In this document: one piece after another, positions 38,286 through 53,624 of the stretch
Position numbering within the stretch: position 1 is the first letter of the stretch
How the letters are laid out: the number at the start of each line of letters is the position of its first letter
NCBI GenBank assembly: GCA_039720395.1
Contig: CM077833.1
Location: 30,477,478-30,541,477 of the forward strand
Reading direction: 5' to 3'
Length of the DNA: 64,000 bases
Source: Liquidambar formosana
Taxonomy: Eukaryota; Streptophyta; Magnoliopsida; Saxifragales; Altingiaceae
Notes under the pieces: model-generated
The model's input: only the letters and a program-made list of their open reading frames with translations
What the model was told of the DNA's origin: nothing
Databases searched by the model: none
Made by a program: the position numbers and the translations under genes

Positions 38286-39878
38286 ATTATTCTAGGGTAA
38301 AATACATCTACACCCCTTCTATTTACTGACTATTACACTGACACTCCCTATAATTTCTGAAATTACTACTAACCTCCCTTGTCAGAACGGTGAAATTAAC
38401 GGAGTAAACAGAAACATGAAATGATGAAGATGCCCTCCTTAAAACACAGTCGTTTTAGTGTTTTACTATATTAAAACACAAAAATGCCCAGCCCCTCTTC
38501 CTCATCTTCATCTTCATCTTTGCTGCAGACCGATGGGAGCAGCAGCGAATTCCGGCGATTGGGAGGCTCCGTCTCCGTCAGTGCAAGGCTTCTTCTCCTT
38601 TTTTCTTTTTTACCTTTTTCTTTTTTGCCCCCTATTGAGGCAACCCACTGCCATGGTTGAAACGAGAGGGAAGGCATAAGGGTTTGGAGAGAAAAAAAAA
38701 GGGAGGAAAATAGAGGGGAGAAGGAGAATGACGAGAGGGAAAAGAAGATGCAGTAGGTCGCGATGTGCGAGTTCGCGATTTCAGATCTGAGGGAGACGAG
38801 AGGGTTTAGGTGCACGGTGAAATCGCAAGCGGTGAGCGCCGACGAGGATGAGAATGGAGGTGATGAGGACGGTGGTGATGGATCTGCGACGAGGAGGCTG
38901 ATGGGGAGGAAATCAGTAGGGATGGATTTGAACAAAAATGCTCGCCGGAAAAAATGGAGGCTTCGACAGCGTTGAACCACGCAGATTTGATGAGCAGGGG
39001 AAAAGAAAAAAAAAAAAAGGAAGAGAAGAAGAGGGAAGAGGACGGTGTTAGACCTGAGCGTCATTGGCGTTCGAGGCTGTTGCAACAGGGGGCAAAAAAA
39101 AAATTTTTGAGCTGTGCTCGCCGAAAAAAATGGAGGCTTCAACGTCGTCGAACAACGCAGATCTGATGAGCATAGGAAAAGAAAAAAAAAAGGGAAGAGG
39201 ACGGCGTTAGACTCGAGCGTCGCCGGTGTTCGAGGCTGTTGCAACAGGGGGGCAAAAAAAATTTTTTTGAGCTGTGCTCGCCGGAAAAAATGGAGGCTTT
39301 GACGCTGCCGAACCATGCAGATCTGATAAGCAGAGGAAAGGGAAAAAAAAAAAAAAAAGGAAGAGAAGAGGACGGTGTTGACCCGAGCATTACCGACATT
39401 CGAGGCTGTTGCTTCTTCTTCGTGCTTCTTCTCCGGAAAAAATGGAGTTGGCTGTTGCTTCTCCTTCATCTCTTTCATTTTTTTTATTTTTTTATTTGCC
39501 CCGTTTAGATCTTCTCCTTCATCCATCTCTTCCTCTCTCTCTCCTCTTTTTTTTTTTTCTTTTGCTTCTGTTAAGGTAACTTGGAGTTCGCCGGGAAACA
39601 TGGAGTTCGCCGGAACTTCATGAAGCAGCGGTGGGGATCGTTTGGCTACCAAACATAGTGTTTTGGCTTTAAAAAGGTTAAAATGGGTATTTTCAACCCA
39701 TTTTTGGCTGACGTCAACAATAAACGTTAAAGTCCCTAACGGCTGTTTGACGGATGGGGTGGGGTGTATATTATTTTCCAAAGTAAGGAAGTGCAATGTA
39801 ATTTCAGAAACTATAGGGGGTATCAGTGTAATAGTCAGTAAATAGAAGGGGCGTAGATGTATTTTACCCATTATTCTA
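38286..39878. mobile_element. Mutator-like element with 72-bp TIRs and internal tandem repeats
   Basis: The element is 38295-39869 (1575 bp), flanked by a perfect 9-bp duplication ATTATTCTA (38286-38294 and 39870-39878). Terminal inverted repeats begin GGGTAAAATACATCTAC and match at about 68 of 72 positions. A 9-bp TSD plus long TIRs indicates the Mutator superfamily. No transposase (MUDR) domain is readable, so it is non-autonomous. The interior has a GC-rich, exon-like stretch (about 38750-38935) and three to four diverged tandem units of roughly 160-175 bp near 38940, 39115, 39275 and 39430, each with a GGAAAAAATGGAG core, usually followed by GCAGATCTGAT. A long minus-strand frame across it is a by-product of purine-rich repeats. 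Confidence 0.9.
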
Positions 39879-40773
39879 TTATTCTACTGCTTTACCATTT
39901 TATTTATTTTTGTCCTCATCAATTGTTCAGGCCACCTCATAATTCCCAAACAAGAATTTTACTTTTTTATTTTTTATTTTTTATTTTTTTAGGTATAATT
40001 GGAGGGGATTGAACCCCTAACTCATCTTAATTCTACCATTTGCCCCACCCTCCCTCATCACTTGACTAGCCCCAATAACTTCATTCCCATATAGGATTTG
40101 GCAAGACCCCAACTCTCTGCCTATGAGTATGGGTCTCATCCTATGTAATGTCACTCATATGGATGTGAATCCCACTCTCATATACTCTTCCATGTAAAAG
40201 ACTTAGGCGGTTGGGCTTGGAAGAGTTGGGATAAAAATATTCTTTTGCAAATTAACAATGAATTGAATGTGTTTTTTTTTTCTTTTTTTTTTTTCAAAAT
40301 TTCCATCAATGGCCTGTTTAGTAGTTCAAATGCAAATTAAACTCCTACATAATATTTTACATCTTATTGAATTTACAAATTCTCCATCTTCCATGAGACT
40401 ATATTTAAAAAATGTTGGAGTCATACACCATAACCAATGTTACAAAAAAATTTTCGAAATTCATAAAACTTTTCTATTTTAAATTTTCAGTCTCATTTGT
40501 GATGAAGATTATCTTCTTATCATTTTTTTTTCTTGATCTTTTCCATCCAAGATATTAGATTTTTGTCTTCTATAGAATGTAAAATACATTATAATTATTT
40601 AATTTTAATTTGGACACCCAATTAGGCCCTTCCTCCTATGACGCAGCCGAAAATCCCGTTAGGGTCATCTCATAATCTTTTGGACTTGGGATGTTAAGGT
40701 TTTAGTGGGGCTGAGGCAGCCCATGATGGATGTGGGCTGGACTTAGTTTAGCTACAAGCGGATTATAACCTAA
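39879..40773. other. Intergenic, possible degenerate SINE
   Basis: AT-rich with T runs at about 39960-39990 and 40270-40295. On the minus strand, 39990-40085 contains a box-B-like GGGGTTCAATCCCC followed by an A-rich stretch, which suggests an old tRNA-derived SINE; boundaries are unclear. No gene is seen. Confidence 0.4.
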
Positions 40774-41189
40774 TATGATATAGGAGGCCTTTATTGGCAC
40801 CCAAAAACTTGCTTTTTATCCCCCACTTATTTTATATTTTAAGATCTTATGAAAAATTTATAAGATTTTCATAAAAACTGATCTCGCTGTCTATTAGAAA
40901 ACATCATTTTGAATAACTTTTTAGAAGAAAGTATTTTCAAAATCTATCGTTTAAGTGGACTTTTTAGTTATTTATAGAGCGAATACTGTAAATGACAAAA
41001 AAGTATACTTAAACAATAGATTTTGGAAAAACTTTCTTCTAAAAAGTTGTTCAAAATGATGTTTTCTAATAGAATATGTGATCAGTTTTTATAAAAACAT
41101 TATACATTTTTCATAAAATCTTAAAATGTAAAATAAGTAGGGGATGAAGAGCAAGTTTTTGGGTGCCAATAGAGGCCCCTTATGATATA
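40774..41189. mobile_element. Mutator-like MITE related to family A, copy 5 (divergent termini)
   Basis: The element is 40783-41180 (398 bp). The interior is recognisably the family A core (AAAACATCATTTTGAA, AGAAGAAAGT, GTTCAAAATGATGTTTTCTA). Its ends differ: GGAGGCCTTTATTGGCACCC left and GGGTGCCAATAGAGGCCCCT right. Flanks are a 9-bp duplication TATGATATA at 40774-40782 and 41181-41189. It is a sister subfamily with the same length and internal palindrome. Confidence 0.88.
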
Positions 41190-42060
41190 TTGCAACCCCC
41201 CAATTTGATATATTGCTGCCCCATATTTTTTATTAGAAAAATTATTATACAAAATTACCAAAAAGGGCACCCCCACTCATCCCCTCTCTTGCACCCCTTC
41301 TCCCACCGGCGACTCTCTCCAGCACCCCATCCCACAGACAACGGCGCCCTCTCCCGCACCCCTCTTCTTCTCTTCTTCTTTTCTTTTCTTTTTTTTTTTT
41401 TTTCTTTCCTTTTCTTCTCCTCTTCCTTCCCGTCGACAGCCCTCTTTTTTTTCTTTCCCTTTCTTTCTCTTCCCTCCCGTTGCTGGAAAAAATGGAGGTT
41501 TTGGCTTGCTGGCCCTCCTTCTCGTCGGCAGCCCTCTTTTTTTTTTTTTCCCTTCCCGTTGACCTTTTCTTTCTCTTCCCTCCCGTCACCTGGAAAAAAT
41601 GAAGGTTTTGAAAAAAAAAAGCTCCTTTGCCGGAAACACACAGATCTAACCAGCAAAGTAAAAAAAAAAAAAGAAATAAAGAAATAAAGAAGAGAAGAAG
41701 AAGAGAGAAGAGGAAGAACCTCCCGTCATTGGAAAAAATTGAGGTTTTGAAAAAAAAACCTCCCCTCTCAAATCTGACTAGTAGAGGAAACCAATAAAAA
41801 AATAAAAAATAAAAAAAAGAAGAGAAGAAGAAGAGAGAAGAAGAAGCTCCTGTCCCCGTTCTCCTCTTTTTTCTTGGGGGTCTCGTGTAGGGGGGTCGAA
41901 AGAGGGGTGGGTGAAGGTTAGGGTTATTTAGAAGAAAGGTATTTTAATCTTTTAAAGGGGTAGATATATATATTTAGGAGGTGGGATATCAGGTGGGGGT
42001 GGCTTATTATTTTGTGGGGATGCAATACCCGCTCCCAATTTAAAATAGCCCATTATGATA
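41190..42060. mobile_element. Second Mutator-like element with purine/pyrimidine repeats (probable)
   Basis: The segment starts TTGCAACCCCCCAATTTG and ends near 42038 with GGGGATGCAATACCCGCTCC. The right end resembles the family A terminus (TATTGCA.CCCC) when inverted. The interior is a C/T-rich then A/G-rich low-complexity block holding three or four copies of GGAAAAAATGGAGGTTTT-like cores and CAGATCTAACCAGC/ AATCTGACTAG, the same motif pair as in the 38295-39869 element. A third TATGATA occurs at 42054-42060. The left terminus is unclear, so exact ends are provisional. Confidence 0.6.
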
Positions 42061-42504
42061 CTAGAACAAGTGGGCGCACTTAGCGCATAAGCCCTCATTG
42101 GAAAATACCATGAGTAAGCAAGCACATTAAAAACATCTGAATCAGATTCGCCAGACAAGAACAAAGCAGAGATGTTCCGTCAACATCGTATTGTCCGCCC
42201 ACTTCCCAACCGGTCCGGCCGGTACCTCCTACACTCTTCCAAACAAACAAACAAACTAAAGTTAAATACGAAACCATAGACTGCAGCTAACTACCCGTTT
42301 TGGGTTGTTCGCTACCTAGACCCGTTTATTTTATTAGTTCGTGAAAATCACGAACCCAACTGTTCAAACCTTCCCATCAAGAAATAAAGAGGAAAAAAAC
42401 GGGAGTCAGCATGTTGTTGTCTCTGTTTCAACCTCACCGTCAAACCTTCCTTCTTCCTTTACTCTCTCTTCTAGTCTCTTTCTTGATCTTACCGTCTACC
42501 TACA
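42061..42504 (+). promoter_or_regulatory. HXK3-like promoter and 5' leader with overlapping upstream ORF
   Basis: No other gene lies here. An ATG at 42411 opens a 72-codon frame (stop at 42627-42629) that overlaps the hexokinase start (42505) in another frame. Whether it is in the transcript depends on the unmapped start site. No clear TATA box was identified. Confidence 0.45.
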
Positions 42505-46842
<4,338 letters not shown>

Positions 46843-46866
46843 GGCAGGACATTGACCTGAAATAAG

Positions 46867-46868
<2 letters not shown>

Positions 46869-46900
<32 letters not shown>
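46869..46900. repeat. (TA)n microsatellite in the hexokinase 3' UTR
   Basis: About 15 TA units start 27 bases after the hexokinase stop codon. Confidence 0.95.
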
Positions 46901-46901
<1 letters not shown>

Positions 46902-47275
46902 CCTTGTAAATTATTTGCTGCTCAAAACGCAGGAAGTTGGGATTTTGTAATGTAGTTGGATTCGGCATTACTTGGTTGAGAATAAAGAGAGTTAAATGAA
47001 AATGTGAGTTTAGGAATTCACTTTTAGATTGTAATTCAACAGTGTTTGAAAAATTTGTAATTGTGGGATGGATTATTACCAATAAAATTGTGAGATGGGC
47101 ATTAGATTCTTGTTTATGCAGTGTCCGTCTGTGTGCTGCAATTTTGTGCTGTGGTGTTTGGCTTTCTTTAACTACAGATCATGCAATGGAAATGCATTTT
47201 ACATTTTGATCCGATTCGTTCACTTGCTTTTATTGTGCCAAGTGTCACGATCCTTTTAACCCAACATGTTGCTGA

Positions 47276-47359
47276 GGTTTTTTGACCTTGATTTGAAGTG
47301 AACTAAAATGGGAAAAGGGTTTTTTGACCTTGTTTTGAAGTGAACTAAAACGGGAAAAG
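47276..47359. repeat. 42-bp tandem duplication
   Basis: Units 47276-47317 and 47318-47359 start GGTTTTTTGACCTTG and end GGGAAAAG, differing at two positions. Confidence 0.9.
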
Positions 47360-47654
47360 GGTTTTTTTTTTTTCCTTTTTTTTTTTGTCGATTGGAAACC
47401 AATAGGGAAAATTGAAACATGGAGTTGCCTTGTGTTGGATCATACTCTAAAGCATGATCCAACATTTAAATGGGAAAATTTGATATTAATTTAGTTCCAA
47501 ACAGAACCAAGATGCACCTACGGTGGGCCACAATGAAAATACGAAATGACTATTCCCTGATTTCTAACAGTCGGTTTGAACCATCCGTCTTTGGGGCTTA
47601 TTTTATAGGTCTGAGGTCACGGTTTCATTGGCTTATATACAGTAATAGGGACTA

Positions 47655-48300
47655 AAATATCGCGATATATCACAATATATCGCCATATCGGAGGTGGACG
47701 ATATGATATAATGTTGTCAAATTGAAGGATTTTCAAAAAACAAAATGTCGAACGATATCTTCGATATATCACGATATATCGAAGATATCGTTCAAGATAT
47801 CAACACTGCTATGTTTAAATGCCCTTTTGCTCATTGCTGGTGAAATTTTTACACATTAGAACATGTTAGGATTCACATATTTATGTACATTTTACTATGC
47901 TTAGTATTTCACATAATTTAAAATATTATTTCAAACCAATAGCCTTTGGTCTAATAGCACTCTATATTTAAATGTTACAAAAATCCATTTCAATGTTATA
48001 TAACATTTAAATGTTGAATTTGCAAATTTTTTTATTATTTTAGTTACTTAGCGCGGTATATTTTTTATACCCTACGCAACACATACTTGTATTATATATA
48101 TTTAAATTGCAATATTTTGATACTAGATTGTGTATTAGAGTTTCGATCATTGTTTCCTAGAATTTTAATAAAAATATTAATGTTTAACTCATAATATCTA
48201 CCATATCTTTAAAACGATATTGATATTATCGATATATTTAACGATATATCTAATATATCTACATTTTTGAACTCTCGATATATCTATCGATATCGATATT
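47655..48300. repeat. Paired clusters of CGATATAT palindromes
   Basis: Overlapping copies of CGATAT, ATATATCG and CGATATATCG are packed in 47655-47800 and again in 48210-48300, on either side of about 400 bp of AT-rich DNA without them. One stretch, ATATCTTCGATATATC at about 47755 and its complement at about 47780, can form a hairpin. The arrangement could be the ends of one element, but no target duplication was found. Confidence 0.55.
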
Positions 48301-48369
48301 AAAGTTCTTGCTTATGTATACTGGTAATAAAAAAACGAAATAAGGAAACGAAAAGCGGATAAAAATACA

Positions 48370-48565
48370 AATTCATTGAAAGCGTTGTTAATACATGCAT
48401 TTCAGAAATTAAAAATGTGTGTGAAAACGCGATCTCCATGCAACAAAAACGATGTTTACAAAACATTGCTTTTAGTTATACTGAGAGCACGTTTATAAAA
48501 ACGCTTTAAGTACCCATAAACACGCTTTATGGACTGAAAGCGCAGTTTTAAAACACGGTTTTGTA
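48370..48565. repeat. Second cluster of AAACGCTTT/AAAGCG motifs
   Basis: Repeated AAAGCG, AAACGCG, ACGCTTT and related short motifs with AT spacers, like the cluster at 22745-22985. This is consistent with CACTA-type subterminal DNA but lacks identified termini. Confidence 0.45.
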
Positions 48566-49017
48566 TTAAGAATTAACGAAAAGGTGATAGAGCTTTCTTT
48601 TGAAGGTTCAACCGATTAATCACCCTCAAAGAATAAATCACCTTCCAAAAAGGAAAGAAAGTAAAAAAATAAAAAAAGAAAGCCCTTCAAAGAGGAATAC
48701 GGAATAGTAAATATTAAAATTACAAGAAGGTCCACAGCCCCCTTAGGTGGAACTCATCCAGAAGCCGCACATTCTCGTTTCAACGACCGTTTGTTCAATC
48801 CCAACACCCCAGAGTAAAACGGCAGACCATTAAATCGTATGAGCAACATATATACGCTATAACATTTCACTCCCCTCTCTTGCAAAATTCAACCTGCGAC
48901 TTTTTCCAGAAACGAAAATCGTCCCATAACATTTTCCCCTTTCTTCGATCTACGCTCTCTGCAGATAATCTTCAAGAACTGGTCTTCGCTCTCTCTTTCT
49001 CTTTCGATCTCTCCAAG

Positions 49018-52000
49018 ATGGTATTTCCCCTCGCTTTCATTTTGATTTGCACAATAAATTCACATAACGCGAGTCTCTATTGTTTGTTTTCTCAAATTTT
49101 TCTCGGAAAATGGCAGATCCGGTTCATAATCCTGCAGAACAGGCAAGGAAAGACCCGGCTTGCCAAATACTACGTTCCTCTTGAGGAATCGGAGAAGCAC
49201 AAGGTCGAATACGAGGTGAACCCATTTATATATGTATGCTTGGGTTTGTTTTTTGGGGACATTGTAAGCGATTTGGAGCTAACTAGGGTTTTGAATTTGA
49301 TTCTTCTGTAGGTTCACCGGTTGGTGGTAAACAGAGATCCTAAGTTCACCAATTTCGTCGAGGTTGGTGTTTTCGGTACCCTGATAGCCTTTTGATTTTA
49401 GCAATTTCTTAACACTCCATTTGGTTGCTGAGAAAACTGAGAGGGAAAAAGAAATGAAAATTGAACTTGGGCTCTTGTTATGTATTGTTGTGCTTTCAAG
49501 AATAGTTGTATTAGGATCTGTTCTGTGGAGGTTTATGTTCACTGGGTCTAGGATTTAAAACTAATTTTAGCCTAATTCTATGAGGGTGCTTTGTGATTTT
49601 CTTTTTCATTATTCTCGTGTCTTAAGGAGGAAAAAAGAAAAAAAAAAAACTTGTTTTTAAATGTTTTAACACTTCTAATAGGAATTAGCCGTTGGAGAGG
49701 TCATTGATACCTTTTATGACCTTAAAACTTGGTTCTAAATTTGTTTTCTTTCATTTTGATTGATGGATGGCCATTCCAATTGACACCTTATTGTTTTCTT
49801 GGAATAGATTGCGTGGTTAGCCATATATACTGGTCCTCATTGTATCATGTTTTTTTTCCCAGCGTGAATTATTGTTGTTATTTTATCATGTTATCTTTAC
49901 ATGGTGCTTCCAATTTATTAAGTGCCAACGTCTAGTTTTTCTCTTGTTTTGGCAGTTCCGGACGCACAAGGTTATCTATAGGCGATATGCTGGATTATTT
50001 TTTTCATTGTGCGTTGATATAACAGATAATGAGTTGGCATATTTGGAGTGCATCCATTTGTTTGTGGAAATATTGGATCATTTCTTCAGCAATGTGTGCG
50101 AGCTGGATTTGGTATTTAATTTTCACAAGGTTTGTCACATAGTCTAATTTTCTCATCTATTAATGTGGAAATATTACTTGCGCTGTGCTCATTTAATGTC
50201 ATGGATGTCCTTATTTATAGAAAAGGACTTTGGTGTTTTCTTTTACTCTCTTGCCTTTAATGAATAAAAGCCTGAATTGGAGAAAAGAATGACTCGATAT
50301 AGCTCTAAAAAATTGGCAATGAACAAGAAAGAACTAGTTCCTCACCAGCTCAACTACCACTCAACCTTCAGATGATATATGATTTTCACGAGCAGGTTCA
50401 TAAATATCGTCATTGGAGCATATTCCGCTTATGAAAGATCGCAGGTTTGTAGAGGATAGAAGTATTCTTTGAACCACTGGTTAGGAGGAAATCCCCCTTG
50501 AACAATTTATAAAGAGACGAGCCCCTTAATTTGGTTGTCTTTATCCCATTGATTTCATTTCTATTTCTTCTTGCACAAGGATTCTAATGGAACTTGTGGA
50601 AAATGGAGGTTGTACTCAAAGTTAATAACAGGGTTATGAACATCAGAGAAGTAAAATAACCATGCATGATTCTTATCAAAAAGAAAAAAAAAATGACCAT
50701 GCATGATCACATAAGAATTGAGAAGTGACATGGTGAAGGGTTAGGAATTCAGTGACTGAGCTAGCTGTTTTGGTTATTAATGGAACAGAATAAAGCCCTA
50801 ATTGTGTTTGTTTCTAATTGAGATATCGAAGTTTATAAGGTGCAATGGGATTGACACAAGGAAATATGGATATAATTATAATCAAATCCTTATGAAAGTT
50901 TGCCTTGCATATTGAACGTCTCAATGAATTATGGTTGGTTATGTATGTTTCTATCCTAATTCCTCTGCAGGATTGCACCACTAAGCGTCTTAGCTGGGCC
51001 TAGGCAGACTCTTAGGCAGGTCTGCCCAGGTGTTCTATAAAGCCAAGAAACAGTAAAGAAGACTAGAATGTAAGGGCAAACTTGTGATTGTGTGGTTAGG
51101 TGCACAATCATGGGTTTGATTTCACGCTAGGACAACCCAAGATTTAAGTGGGGGGCGTGGCAGTGTGTTGCTGCACTAGTCTCCTCGAGGGTTTAGGTTC
51201 CATGGGTGGGTCCAAAGGGCCTACTGTGGGATGGTTCCCCCGTTATCAAAAAAAAAAAAAAAAAAAAAAAATGAAAACATAAGATCAGTCAATTTTAATA
51301 GAAGGGTACCTCTAAGTCTTCATAGTTCCACTCCTGATTTTGTTGCCTCAATATGTGGTTTGATTTTACCCTTAACTATTACGTTGCCTGAGTATGTGAT
51401 TTGATAGACATACCTCAAAATCCTAATTGCCTATTCATGTTTAAGCTATTCATGATACACTGCCATCATCTGGACCTGTTGAAAGATTCTTAGTGAGAGG
51501 ATGCCAGGTCCGAGTGAAATGCCTCCTGTTATGGATACTTTTCATTTTTAAACTCATTAAAAGATGTATGCAAATAAGTCTTATGTTCAGGAGAACTAAC
51601 TAGTAATCTCTTTTGCTTTACTGGTGTTTGTTATCTTTGAAAATTATACCTATGTTCCATTCTATCTAGTCTATAATGCTGTTTTTGTGTACTTATTTAG
51701 TTCAGTATGTGTTATTACTGATCAATGTATATTTTGTGATTGCTTACTATAGTTTACTGTCTTTGTTATAAAGGTTTATCTGATATTAGATGAATTCATT
51801 CTTGCTGGGGAGCTCCAAGAAACAAGCAAGAAGGTGTGTATTTTTCTTGAGTCCATTATTTATTCAAGTTGTATTTGGTTTATGAGGAATCAGAGCCCAT
51901 GGCTTCCTTTCTTCCTCATATTGCTACCAATATATGGTATACTTTTGTCATCATCATAGCTCGTTTTGTTGTGTCCTGGAAGACAGTGGTGGATAAGCTT

Positions 52001-52229
52001 GTTTCAAGTAGTAATTGTCCTAATCTCAGCCTTAGTTGACCATTATTTCATAATGATGGGGTGGATAGCTTGTTTCATGTCATATCTACTCTCACAGCAT
52101 CACTGATCATGGATAGGATTTTCTGCTACAGTTCTTTTATCTTTGATGAATTATGATACTGATACTGATGTTCATTCTAACTTGCAGGCAATTATAGAGA
52201 GAATGGGGGAGTTGGAAAAGCAAGAGTGA
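49018..52229 (+). CDS. AP2S: AP-2 complex subunit sigma
   Basis: The small (sigma2) chain of the AP-2 adaptor, which links clathrin to cargo at the plasma membrane and binds dileucine signals with the alpha subunit. Six coding exons: 49018-49020, 49117-49215, 49312-49362, 49956-50129, 51774-51833, 52188-52229, giving 142 aa, exactly the expected length. The first coding exon is the ATG alone, followed at once by a GT donor. The mature sequence runs [20 protein letters not shown], then [72 protein letters not shown], and ends [10 protein letters not shown]. It is one longin-like domain with no indels against the family. A retained intron 1 would read on for several codons from the same ATG, but only the spliced form gives the conserved start. 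Intron 4 (50130-51773) contains a SINE-like insert. Confidence 0.97.
51060..51271 (+). mobile_element. Probable tRNA-derived SINE in AP2S intron 4
   Basis: The segment has a box-B-like GGGTTTGATTTC at about 51113, preceded about 15-30 bases upstream by a weak box-A-like GTGATTGTGTGGTTAGG, a unique body, and an uninterrupted A24 tail (51248-51271). Orientation is the same as the gene. The target duplication was not identified and the boxes are diverged, so this is a pattern-based call. Confidence 0.5.
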
Positions 52230-53340
52230 AAATTTTACATGGCTGAAGAGTGTTCGGGAGCTTGATTTGGTTGTCTTGCTATTTTTCAGTGTTTGGTTTC
52301 ACATTAATTTGCTTTCACAGTTTCATAGCCAATTCTTCTCTTGTAATACCAGTTAACCAATCTCTCCCCCTGCTCTATTGGCAGTTTATATATTTGTTCT
52401 TCATGTTTAATCAATAAACAACTTATACATGAATGAGTCTTGCCTGTATGCATTCAGGTTGGTGAATTTAGTATTGCAAATCCTTGAATCTTTGTTGCTT
52501 TTTGTCTTGTTTATTGTTTGATACTGATTTTCTCACTTCATTTCTTGTGTAGTTGTGAAACAATCAGCAAGCAATTGTATTTAATATTTGTGCAAAACCC
52601 TAACCTAGCAGCAACCTACCTGAATCTTCCTGGTTACAATGAGATTCTTTTTCTCCTCCTTCAACACTATCTAAGATATGATTCTGGAAGTTTGTCTTTG
52701 GTAATCTCTAGACGCTAGTCAATGTTTGGAAATCTGTATACCACCAGGTCCCCAGTGACAGGTTATCTATGTTAATAACCTGTTTTTGGTAGAAGCGAAC
52801 CCATTATTACATCCATAATATACATCCATAAATATACGAGTTGGGCATCATTTAATGTTAGTCTTGGGTTGAAGCATTTTGATGGACCTGATCTCGTTTA
52901 TCTTGATGAAGATACCATAATCGAGCTTTTGGGTAGATGGTGGTATATTTCACTTCAGTGTACTCACATGCAGCAGCCCTTGGAAGTCCTTTGGGAACTG
53001 TGCATATGTTTGACTTCATGGATTTGGTGATTGTGAAAGTTATAGCATATTACCACAAGTAGGCCGTACTTGGTTTGTTGTTTTGTCTGTGCTTCTGTAG
53101 AAGTTTGCGTGGATATTGAAGCTAGTGCCAAACATGCCGGCAGCGCTTGGCAGGAAATGGATCTGGAACGCGCTCCCTGTTTTTGGGAATTAGATCATCA
53201 GATGCTCATCAACTGCGAACCTTGTAGTATTGGTTAGATTCCATGATCCTTAATCATATATTTGCCCTACAATTGCTTTTTTGGATGTAAAATTCATTTT
53301 GCAGATTAACATGGCAAAGAGATGCAGCGGGAGCTCTGTC

Positions 53341-53460
53341 ACACCGAATTGAATTCATTCACTTTGTTAAAAATAAACAAATAAAGAGGGGAATTATAGA
53401 ACACCGAATTGAATTCATTCACTTTGTTAAAAATAAATAAATAAAGAGGGGAATTATAGA
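53341..53460. repeat. 60-bp tandem duplication
   Basis: Units 53341-53400 and 53401-53460 are identical except for one C/T difference. They begin ACACCGAATTGAATTCATTC and end GGGAATTATAGA, so the start of the adjoining MITE terminus is included in the duplication. Confidence 0.96.
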
Positions 53461-53624
53461 ACAGTCCGATTATGGGTAAATAACTACAAATCAATATAGT
53501 TGACTAGTAGCTACAAATAAATGACTACTAACTTGACCAAGAATGGCATGACTAGGTAATTACTTAGTAATTTGCACTAATCTATAGTTATTTACCCATA
53601 GTTGGGTCATTCTGTAACTTTCCC
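53449..53624. mobile_element. Hairpin MITE-like element
   Basis: A 176-bp segment starts GGGAATTATAGAACAGTCCG and ends CATTCTGTAACTTTCCC. The arms are inverted repeats of about 38-42 bp; the best block is ATGGGTAAATAACTA on the left and TAGTTATTTACCCAT on the right. No coding potential. The target duplication is obscured by the 60-bp duplication on its left side. Confidence 0.7.

Larger units (their letters stand above)
46843..49017. other. Intergenic region between HXK3 and AP2S
   Basis: Contains the hexokinase 3' UTR with a TA repeat (46869-46900), a 42-bp tandem duplication (47276-47359), two clusters of CGATATAT palindromic motifs (about 47655-47800 and 48210-48300), an AAACGCTTT-type cluster (48370-48565), and the AP2S promoter/5' UTR with CT-rich leader (about 48870-49017). 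No gene is supported in between. Confidence 0.6.

Noticed and set aside
38471..39871. A 466-codon open frame on the minus strand
   Set aside because: It is the antisense reading of purine-rich tandem repeats inside the Mutator-like element (Phe/Ser/Leu/Lys runs). No protein domain, and it ends at the element's terminus.
41163..41687. A 174-codon plus-strand frame and overlapping minus frames of 114-133 codons
   Set aside because: These come from the pyrimidine/purine-rich block of the second element; translations are Phe/Ser or Lys/Glu/Arg low complexity.
46867..47082. A 71-codon minus-strand frame after the hexokinase gene
   Set aside because: It overlaps the TA microsatellite and hexokinase 3' UTR, and translates as Tyr/Ile repeats.
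48880..49311. A 143-codon frame covering the AP2S start
   Set aside because: It reads through intron 1 and intron 2. Only the spliced model gives the conserved 142-residue sigma chain.
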